Shown here piece after piece: positions 1-4,681 of a stretch of 5,277 bases of DNA. The DNA comes from Planctomycetales bacterium (GTDB lineage Bacteria > Planctomycetota > Planctomycetia > Pirellulales > Thermoguttaceae): positions 1-5,277 of the forward strand of contig SKJM01000416.1 of NCBI GenBank assembly GCA_007122045.1. Direction: 5' to 3'. Each line of letters starts with the position of its first letter. Position 1 is the stretch's first letter. The translations under genes were made by a program, and so were the position numbers. Below the pieces are notes generated by a model. That model made no database searches. It saw only the letters and a program-made list of their open reading frames with translations, and was not told the DNA's origin.

Positions 1-14
1 GATTGTCGGTCTTT

Positions 15-33
15 ACTTGGGTATATACCAAGT
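15..33. repeat. Palindrome at the integrase stop codon
   Basis: ACTTGGGTATATACCAAGT is palindromic apart from one extra G. It contains the perfect 10-base palindrome GGTATATACC (20-29). It overlaps the last base of the integrase stop codon (33-35). No T-run follows on the minus strand, so it is not a good intrinsic terminator. The form resembles GntR/FadR-type operators (TTGGTA...TACCAA), so it may control a gene beyond the left edge; this is inference. Confidence 0.45.
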
Positions 34-1043
34 CAGCCCCACTCGGGGAGACCGTAGCCGGCCGGCCTGACATCTCGCCGGTTTGTTAAATGACCCATCT
101 TGACCAGAAACGCGAGGTTACTCTTCGTTGTCCCCTCGCTTACAATGAGCCCCTTTCCCCCGAGCGCTTCAAGGATTCCGGTCGTGGTGAGCCTATGTCC
201 AACCTCTTGAACTACATCGACGAGCTGCCGTTGACCGTCCGATAGCACCGCCTGGGCCTTGGGCCCGATGAAAATCACACGACTGCGCTCGTGGTGTTCG
301 GTCTTGTGCGATGCCGGGCGGTAGACCCAGATGTCACCAGTGCGGTCGATATCCATCGGCCGCACTTGGCAGACTTCGCTCGGCCTGCAGCCGGTCAATC
401 TTTGAAGACGAACCATATCTGCAACGACGGGGAAGACATGGGGTAGGGTTGCCTCCACGACTTCGACAGGCACCGGTGGCACCGGAACCGGCTCACGAGC
501 AGCTGTCCGCCCCTTGCGCAGCCCCTTGACTGCGGCTAGAGCCTGGTAGATGGAGGGCGACACCAGCTCTTCAGCCACTCCCCACTCAAACATCTGCCGG
601 ATGATACGAACGCGCTTGTTGATGGTGGTACGATTGGCCCTGCCGGTCTGAAGAATCCCATGCCGGAGGGCCTTGAGTCGCTTCGGCCCGAACTCCGCGA
701 CCGGTGTTCGACCATAGAGACGTGCCAGCGGGGCAATCGCCTGCTCGATACCGCCTACGGTACTTGTGGGCCGTCCGTCCTTGCGGTAGTAGGCTCTCGC
801 GTGACGCAGAAACGCGGCGCACAACTCCACGACGGTCAGGTCGGAACCCCCCGTTCCAGGGAGTTGCCACCCCCCTGCCAGCCACTCCGCAACGAGGCGG
901 TCGTATTCGGTCCTACTGGCTTTTGTGGCGTACGGCCCCAGGTAATAGTCGTGCCCGCTGAGGGTCACTACCGCTTGCCCCGATGCCCGGTGCTTGCGAT
1001 ATTTCGGAGTGCGAGGGGTGAGACGATCTGAGAATCTGGGCAT
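33..1043 (-). CDS. Tyrosine recombinase/integrase with replaced C-terminus
   Basis: A 336-residue protein of the phage-type tyrosine integrase family, which cuts and rejoins DNA at att sites. Residues 1-60 form an arm-binding-like N-terminus (SGQAVVTLSGHDYYLGPY). Residues about 68-175 are the SAM-like core-binding domain. The catalytic domain begins near 190, with box I at TGCRPSE (Arg220) and the beta-hairpin lysine in SHKTEHHERSR (Lys247). After GPKAQAVL (residue 267) similarity to the family stops. The box II HXXR, the following His/Trp and the Tyr nucleophile are all absent. The last 69 residues (RLTTTGILEALGG, SEGTTK, LTNRRDVRPAGYGLPEW) look like a small winged-helix domain. The start at 1043 is preferred over an in-frame ATG at 1109 because AGGA lies 6 bases upstream and the MPRFSD start fits the family. 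The gene sits just past the tRNA-Ile 3' end and reads away from it. It is probably unable to recombine alone and may act as a DNA-binding regulator, or be a deletion fusion. Confidence 0.88.
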   Translation of the reverse strand: MPRFSDRLTPRTPKYRKHRASGQAVVTLSGHDYYLGPYATKASRTEYDRLVAEWLAGGWQLPGTGGSDLTVVELCAAFLRHARAYYRKDGRPTSTVGGIEQAIAPLARLYGRTPVAEFGPKRLKALRHGILQTGRANRTTINKRVRIIRQMFEWGVAEELVSPSIYQALAAVKGLRKGRTAAREPVPVPPVPVEVVEATLPHVFPVVADMVRLQRLTGCRPSEVCQVRPMDIDRTGDIWVYRPASHKTEHHERSRVIFIGPKAQAVLSDGQRQLVDVVQEVGHRLTTTGILEALGGKGLIVSEGTTKSNLAFLVKMGHLTNRRDVRPAGYGLPEWG

Positions 1044-1049
1044 GTGCAG

Positions 1050-1058
1050 TCCTTTCCT
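1050..1058 (-). promoter_or_regulatory. Ribosome binding site of the integrase
   Basis: The minus strand reads AGGAAAGGACTGCACATG. AGGA (1050-1053) sits 6 bases before the ATG at 1043, and a second AGGA follows at 1055-1058. This decides for the internal ATG at 1043 over the ATG at 1109, which lies upstream of the palindrome at 1069-1086. Confidence 0.75.
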
Positions 1059-1068
1059 CTCTTGCCAA

Positions 1069-1086
1069 AAACGGTAAATACCGTTT
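1069..1086. repeat. Palindrome upstream of the integrase (candidate operator)
   Basis: AAACGGTAAATACCGTTT is an inverted repeat with perfect 7-base arms (1069-1075 and 1080-1086) around AAAT. It lies 26-43 bases upstream of the integrase start, just before its ribosome binding site, in an AT-rich patch. The position suits an operator for autoregulation or a recombinase/excisionase binding site; that role is inference. Its core is nearly the same as that of the palindrome at 15-33 at the other end of the gene. Confidence 0.5.
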
Positions 1087-1163
1087 ATGGGCGAGGAGAA
1101 CGGCTGCACTGCCGACCGCCGGCAGGTATCCTAAGTCCTGGATTCAGCGTGGTTTACGTCAAG

Positions 1164-1237
1164 TGGGCGCACGAAGATTCGAACTTCGGACCTCATCCTT
1201 ATCAGGGATGCGCTCTAACCGACTGAGCTATGCGCCC
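1164..1237 (-). tRNA. trnI: tRNA-Ile (anticodon GAU)
   Basis: A complete 74-base cloverleaf on the minus strand. The acceptor stem GGGCGCA/TGCGCCC is perfect over 7 pairs. The D-arm is GCTC...GAGC with AGTCGGTTA in the loop. The anticodon stem CATCC/GGATG encloses CTGATAA, giving anticodon GAT (complement of 1201-1203), and the T-arm is CGAAG/CTTCG around TTCGAAT. The discriminator base is A (1164) and no CCA is encoded. It reads isoleucine codons AUC/AUU. It stands alone here, outside any rRNA operon visible in the window, and its 3' end faces the integrase gene, the usual arrangement where a tRNA is used as an integration site. Confidence 0.97.
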
Positions 1238-1280
1238 GGCAGGGTGCAAGGCAGGCAACCCCGCCCCCATCGAACATCTT

Positions 1281-1308
1281 ATTTTAGCATGTTCGGTCCC
1301 GTTGTCAA
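1281..1308 (-). promoter_or_regulatory. Sigma-70-type promoter of tRNA-Ile
   Basis: On the minus strand TTGACA (complement of 1303-1308) is followed after 16 bases by TAAAAT (complement of 1281-1286). The -35 is a perfect consensus match and the -10 matches at 5 of 6 positions. Transcription would start near 1274 and give a leader of about 37 bases before the tRNA 5' end at 1237. An inverted repeat, CGAACAT (1271-1277) and ATGTTCG (1289-1295), surrounds the -10 box and predicted start. Confidence 0.8.
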
Positions 1309-1433
1309 ACGCCCGCGCACGGCCGTCAATTCGTGCGGCGGGGTGGGAAAACCCGAATAATCCGCACAAGCGGAAGAAACGGCACAATCGGATTATGTTT
1401 CGCGCCCTGTCGCGCCGAAAACCTATGAAGATT

Positions 1434-1463
1434 TTGGCCCCATCGGCAAGCTGCATGCTTAAT
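1434..1463 (+). promoter_or_regulatory. Weak candidate promoter for the TlpA-like gene
   Basis: TTGGCC (1434-1439), an 18-base spacer and CTTAAT (1458-1463) lie about 50 bases upstream of the start codon. Each box matches the sigma-70 consensus at 4 of 6 positions. It is the best-placed candidate in the 273-base divergent spacer (1238-1510). That spacer otherwise holds only the tRNA promoter on the other strand and no convincing small gene. Confidence 0.3.
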
Positions 1464-1497
1464 TGGGGAAACTAGGTTTATTGGGCTATTCTTGAGC

Positions 1498-1502
1498 AGG
1501 AG
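1498..1502 (+). promoter_or_regulatory. Ribosome binding site of the TlpA-like gene
   Basis: AGGAG ends 8 bases before the ATG at 1511. An in-frame GTG at 1502 overlaps this site and cannot use it, so the ATG is the better start. Confidence 0.75.
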
Positions 1503-1510
1503 TGTCTAGT

Positions 1511-3448
1511 ATGAAACGGTTCCACGTTGCCGCGAGTGCCCGAACCACGCTATGGGTTGTCCTGGCAGCCGCTTTGACAGGTCAGGCCCTCGCGAATCCG
1601 ACGGTGGAGCAGGCGCTGCGCCTCGCTCCCGTCCAAAAGGAGGTCGACTATGCACGCCCCTCGGCCGAGGAGGCGGCCCGCTGCAGAATCGAGTCGCGCA
1701 AGCTGGAAGGGGGGGCATCGGCATGGATCGTCTCCGATGCCAATGGGCTGGTCTTGCGGATGTTCGTCGACACGAACGGCAACAACACCGTCGACCAATG
1801 GCGCTACTACAAGGACGGCGTGGAAGTCTACCGCGACATCGACTCCACCTTCAACCAGAAGGCCGATCAATTCCGCTGGTTCCACACGGCTGGCACCCGG
1901 TGGGGCATCGATCAGAACCGGGACGGGGAGATCGATTCCTGGAAGCAGATCTCGCCGGAAGAGGTGACCGCCGAGGTGGTGTCCGCACTGGCCCAGGCCG
2001 ATACGGCCCGCTTCCAACGGCTGGTGCTCACCGGCGCCGAACTCCGCTCGCTCGGGTTGAGCCCGGACCATGCCGAGCAACTCGCCGAGAAACTCGGCGG
2101 CATCGAGCGGCGCTTCCAGGAGGTCGCCTCGGCGCAGCAGGCGGTTACTAAAGAGACGAAATGGCTCCAGTTCAGCGGCACCCAGCCGGGCATCGTGCCG
2201 GCCGGCAGCGAGGGTTCGACCAAGGATCTGGAGGTGTACGAGAACGTGGTAGCGGTGGTGGAGACGGCCGGCCAGACGAGCCAAGTGTATATTGGCACGC
2301 TGGTCCGGGTGGGGCCGGTATGGCGGGTGATCGACGTACCCCAGACCCCGACCGACGACCCAAGCGCCGTGGCCGCGCGCGGTTTCTTCTTCCAGCCGGC
2401 CGGCCTGCAACGCGAGATTCGCTCCAGCGGTCCCAGTGAGGCCATGCAGGAATTGCTCGGTCAGCTCGAAAAGCTGGACCGTCAGGCCGCCGACGCGGCG
2501 ACCGAACAGGCCCAGGCCGAGTACACCCTGCAGCGGGCGGAACTGATCGAGAACATCGCCCAAAGTGCGCAGGACCCGCAAGATCAAGTCATGTGGCTGC
2601 GGCAGCTCGCAGACATGATTAGTGCCGCGGTCCAGATGGGGCATTGCCCCGACGGCGCCCAGCGACTCGAAGACCTTTACGACCGTTTTGCCGAGGAAGG
2701 GGCCGACCAGGATATCTTGGCCTATCTCCGATTCCGGCAATACACCGCCGAATACGGCTTGGCGCTGCAGAAGCCCCGGACGAACTTCCAGTCGGTCCAG
2801 GAAGAATGGCTGGAGAACCTGGAGCAATTCGTCGACGACTACCCCGAAGCGACGGACGCCGCCGAGGCGATGCTCCAGTTGGGCATGGCCCACGAGTTCG
2901 CCGGCGAAGAGGAGGAGGCCAAGGAATGGTTCGGACGGGTGGTGCGGGATTTCCCCAACTCGCCGGGAGCGGCCAAGGCGGCCGGCGCTCGCCGCAGGCT
3001 CGATTCGGTGGGCAAACAGCTTGAGTTTCGGGGCCGGAGCCCGGCCGGCGACGTCGTCGACCTGGCCAAGTACCGGGGCAAAGTCATGCTCATTCAGTAT
3101 TGGGCCACTTGGTCGGAAGCGGCCAAGGTCGACATGTCGATGATCAAGGACCTGGTTGCCCGATACAGCCCACACTTCGGGGTCATCGGGGTCAGTCTGG
3201 ACCATAGCGTTAAGGACCTGGCCGAGTACGTGAAGGAGCAGGGCCTGAAATGGCCGCAGATCCACGAAGACGGGGGCCTCGACAGCCGCCCGGCCAACCA
3301 ACTCGGAATCCTTACGGTGCCCACCATGATTCTCGTCGATCAGCAGGGCCGGGTGGTGCACCGAAACATCCAGGCCAGCGAACTGGATCGCGAAGTCCGG
3401 CGGTTGCTTACCACCAAAGCGGCCGGTCAGCCCGGCGCGCCGCGTTAA
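1511..3448 (+). CDS. Exported TlpA/thioredoxin-fold protein lacking CXXC
   Basis: A 645-residue protein. A Sec signal peptide covers residues 1-28 (hydrophobic core LWVVLAAALTG, cleavage after QALA). Residues 87-142 hold three loops spaced 23-24 residues: D87-TNGNNTV-D95, D111-STFNQKA-D119 and D134-QNRDGEI-D142. The first and third resemble DXNXDGXXD calcium loops, while the second is degenerate. Residues about 150-280 form an alpha/beta region I cannot name (PGIVPAG, VYENVVAVV, GPVWRVIDVPQ). Residues about 305-500 are helical, with a TPR-like unit at 449-495. Residues 505-635 are a TlpA/thioredoxin fold: KVMLIQYWATW, a central VIGVSLD strand and the cis-proline loop TVPTMILVD (Pro604). Where TlpA proteins have WCXXCK this one has WSEAAK, with Ser535 and Ala538 replacing the cysteines. 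The only cysteines are Cys58 and Cys379, so disulfide chemistry at this site is ruled out. A scaffold or binding role outside the cytoplasm is likely. It is monocistronic, with a terminator downstream. Confidence 0.92.
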   Translation: MKRFHVAASARTTLWVVLAAALTGQALANPTVEQALRLAPVQKEVDYARPSAEEAARCRIESRKLEGGASAWIVSDANGLVLRMFVDTNGNNTVDQWRYYKDGVEVYRDIDSTFNQKADQFRWFHTAGTRWGIDQNRDGEIDSWKQISPEEVTAEVVSALAQADTARFQRLVLTGAELRSLGLSPDHAEQLAEKLGGIERRFQEVASAQQAVTKETKWLQFSGTQPGIVPAGSEGSTKDLEVYENVVAVVETAGQTSQVYIGTLVRVGPVWRVIDVPQTPTDDPSAVAARGFFFQPAGLQREIRSSGPSEAMQELLGQLEKLDRQAADAATEQAQAEYTLQRAELIENIAQSAQDPQDQVMWLRQLADMISAAVQMGHCPDGAQRLEDLYDRFAEEGADQDILAYLRFRQYTAEYGLALQKPRTNFQSVQEEWLENLEQFVDDYPEATDAAEAMLQLGMAHEFAGEEEEAKEWFGRVVRDFPNSPGAAKAAGARRRLDSVGKQLEFRGRSPAGDVVDLAKYRGKVMLIQYWATWSEAAKVDMSMIKDLVARYSPHFGVIGVSLDHSVKDLAEYVKEQGLKWPQIHEDGGLDSRPANQLGILTVPTMILVDQQGRVVHRNIQASELDREVRRLLTTKAAGQPGAPR

Positions 3449-3501
3449 GGCCAGGACTGGCCGAACTTCGGCAATCGCTGCCGGCACACGACGTACGCTT
3501 C

Positions 3502-3535
3502 GAAACCCCGCCCGCAAGGGCGGGGTTTCTCTTTT
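3502..3535 (+). terminator. Strong intrinsic terminator after the TlpA-like gene
   Basis: A 12-pair stem (3502-3513 with 3518-3529) closes on a GCAA tetraloop, a stable GNRA loop, and is followed by TCTTTT. It lies 54 bases after the stop codon. A second short hairpin, GGCCAG-GA-CTGGCC (3449-3462), abuts the stop codon itself. Read on the minus strand the same stem is followed only by CGAAGC, so it works mainly for the plus strand. Confidence 0.88.
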
Positions 3536-3576
3536 GGGCTCTTCCGCTTCTTGGGGCCACGTGTGCCCTGTTCGAG

Positions 3577-3616
3577 TGCCGGCTTCAGCCGGCAGGAAGA
3601 AACCGCCTAAAGGCGG
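3577..3616. repeat. Double-hairpin intergenic repeat (REP-like)
   Basis: Two perfect hairpins stand 8 bases apart. TGCCGGC-TTCA-GCCGGCA (3577-3594) has 7 pairs and CCGCC-TAAA-GGCGG (3603-3616) has 5 pairs. On the minus strand the second is followed by TTTCTT. The paired compact stems, purine-rich linker and place between genes fit a dispersed REP-type palindromic unit. Only one copy lies in this window, so dispersal in the genome is inferred. It codes for nothing, although frames passing through it stay open. Confidence 0.5.
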
Positions 3617-3667
3617 GACTCCAAGCCAGGCGGTCTGCGCGCCCAGGCGACCAGCGCCGAAACGGCA

Positions 3668-3696
3668 TTGGCTTTTTCGGGAAGGTTTTGTAATAT
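3668..3696 (+). promoter_or_regulatory. Candidate promoter upstream of the small membrane protein
   Basis: TTGGCT (3668-3673), exactly 17 bases, then TAATAT (3691-3696); each box matches the sigma-70 consensus at 4 of 6 positions. It lies in a local AT-rich patch. If used, it gives a leader of about 205 bases before the ATG at 3908, and that leader contains the hairpin at 3767-3797. Confidence 0.35.
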
Positions 3697-3766
3697 CTGC
3701 AAAATCGCCGTGGCGGCTGCGGTTGGGCCGACCGGGCGGGCGGCGAGTTGAGCCCGAGTTGAATTC

Positions 3767-3797
3767 GCGTAATCCCTTGCAGAGAAGGAAGTTACGC
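3767..3797 (+). other. Hairpin in the leader of the small membrane gene
   Basis: GCGTAA (3767-3772) pairs with TTACGC (3792-3797). Inside, CCTT (3775-3778) pairs with AAGG (3785-3788) around the loop GCAGAG, and T3773 can also pair with A3790. No T-run follows, so it is not a terminator. A perfect 10-base palindrome, CACGATCGTG, lies at 3822-3831. Otherwise the stretch 3536-3907 holds the double-hairpin repeat and a candidate promoter, and I see no gene in it. Confidence 0.4.
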
Positions 3798-3907
3798 ATT
3801 GGCTCGGAAAAAGGGCGGGCGCACGATCGTGTTTGGCACGGGAATCGCAGAAGTGCCCGCCGCGCGATATGAGCATCGCGTTTCCCCCCTGCATGGACGG
3901 CTCTCTG

Positions 3908-4186
3908 ATGAACACGATTACCGACTTCCCCCTGGTTTGGCTGGTGTTTTGCATCCTGGTGCTGGGGCTGTTCAGCGCCGCCTTCGCACGCGTCGGCGCC
4001 GGTTCACCACGGCAGGCCCTCTCGCACGGCCTCTTTTTCGGTTGCCTGCCGATGGTTGCAGCCGCAACCGTTGTGTCGTTCGGCGTGGGCCCCGGCTGCT
4101 GGCTGGCTTCGGTTTCGACCTTCGCCGTGATGGTGCTGAGCGCCACGGCGGATACCCGCCGGTCGAGGGAAGCCGGAGCCTTCTAA
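3908..4186 (+). CDS. Small predicted membrane protein, three segments
   Basis: A 92-residue hydrophobic protein that I do not recognise by name. Three membrane segments are predicted: residues 8-28 (LVWLVFCILVLGLFSAAF), 41-60 (GLFFGCLPMVAAATVVSFGV) and 62-80 (PGCWLASVSTFAVMVLSAT). A basic loop (AFARVGAGSPRQ) lies between the first two and the tail is charged (DTRRSREAG). The motif GVGPGCWLAS between segments 2 and 3 is distinctive. The start at 3908 is chosen because the first membrane segment follows at once, but its Shine-Dalgarno is weak (GGA at 3895-3897). In-frame starts at 3833 (TTG), 3869 and 3893 (ATG) would add 5-25 unlikely residues. The hydrophobic pattern and the ending just after the membrane region make it look real, though another frame is also open here. 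Its role is unknown; location is probably the inner membrane. Confidence 0.62.
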   Translation: MNTITDFPLVWLVFCILVLGLFSAAFARVGAGSPRQALSHGLFFGCLPMVAAATVVSFGVGPGCWLASVSTFAVMVLSATADTRRSREAGAF

Positions 4187-4681
4187 GCCGGCAGCCTCGA
4201 ATCCGCGGAGGCCAAGCGCCGCGTGAGGGAGCGTCTTGGCTGCGGAATCGTGGGTACGGTCTGGTTCTGCCGTTCGGCGAAGCCGAATGGGCCACTGCGT
4301 TCCGGCATCCCGGTGCGGTTGCCTCGCCCGGGAACACGCTACGACCCGAAGCATCCGTAAAATCCGAAAAAAACTTCCGGTCGGCGCAATCAGCAACCGA
4401 AACCTATTACTAGGCAGCATTCATGGACACCGGCGTTGCTCTGAGGGGGGCAATTCCGCGAATGTGGCCGCAGCGAGCTGCGGGTCCTCTCGACACAGTC
4501 CGGTGCATTCCATTGCTGATCCCGCGAGCGTAACGAATTTCTCGCAAACGAAACGACTGCGAGCCCGGCCATCACCCGCGCTGATGGTCCGGTTTGCCAC
4601 CGTGGCACCCCTTGCGTAAGGGGATTGTGCAGGTGGCCTTGCCGCCGATTCGTGCGAGGGGACCCCAGGAGGAGGGAAGAC
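4187..4681. other. 495-base non-coding gap with several hairpins
   Basis: No convincing gene on either strand. Inverted repeats seen: 4202-4246 (TCCGC/GCGGA and GCCAAG/CTTGGC, with 3 further inner pairs); 4270-4290 (CCGTTCGGC-GAA-GCCGAATGG, 9 pairs including one G-T); 4541-4563 (CTCGCA/TGCGAG, 11-base loop); and two adjacent hairpins at 4595-4607 (TGCCA/TGGCA) and 4608-4623 (CCCCTT-GCGT-AAGGGG). None carries a T-run, so no intrinsic terminator is clear after the membrane gene. The adjacent pair lies 58-87 bases before the BON gene start and may belong to its leader. I see no convincing promoter. Confidence 0.45.
4667..4672 (+). promoter_or_regulatory. Ribosome binding site of the BON gene
   Basis: A full AGGAGG ends 9 bases before the ATG at 4682, in a purine run (AGGAGGAGGGAAGAC) that offers a second, closer GGAGGG. 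It is the strongest translation signal in the window and fixes the start of the truncated gene that follows. Confidence 0.85.

Larger units (their letters stand above)
1044..1163. other. Spacer between tRNA-Ile and integrase
   Basis: About 120 bases with no gene. Besides the palindrome and ribosome binding site it holds a hairpin at 1109-1125 (CTGCCG, 5-base loop, CGGCAG) without a T-run, so there is no clear terminator after the tRNA. A TTGACG on the minus strand (1157-1162) has no acceptable -10 at 16-19 bases. The integrase may therefore be partly expressed by read-through from the tRNA promoter. If the tRNA served as an attachment site, the island edge should fall here or within the tRNA 3' end. 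Confidence 0.5.

Noticed and set aside
15..33. Intrinsic terminator after the integrase
   Set aside because: The stem is short and AT-rich in the middle and is followed by AAAGACC, with no T-run.
1044..1109. Integrase start at the ATG at 1109
   Set aside because: The extra 22 residues cover the palindrome and ribosome binding site and do not fit the usual family N-terminus.
1128..1162. Dedicated integrase promoter (TTGACG on the minus strand)
   Set aside because: The only -10-like hexamer (TAGGAT) is 23 bases away, too far for sigma-70.
1271..1295. LexA/SOS box at the CGAAC...GTTCG arms
   Set aside because: The arms are separated by 15 bases between CGAAC and GTTCG, against 4 in the Bacillus-type box.
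1550..3799. A 749-codon open frame on the minus strand
   Set aside because: It is antisense to the TlpA-like gene and runs on through the terminator and the double-hairpin repeat. It has no recognisable domain or start signal, and its openness follows from the high G/C at third positions of the real gene.
3799..4413. A 204-codon plus-strand frame overlapping the small membrane gene
   Set aside because: Its translation is Arg/Gly/Pro-rich with no hydrophobic or domain pattern and it runs through non-coding hairpins, whereas the 3908-4186 frame gives clear membrane segments.
4423..4533. A 36-codon plus-strand ORF in the gap
   Set aside because: Weak ribosome binding site, no domain or export signal, and a length expected by chance.
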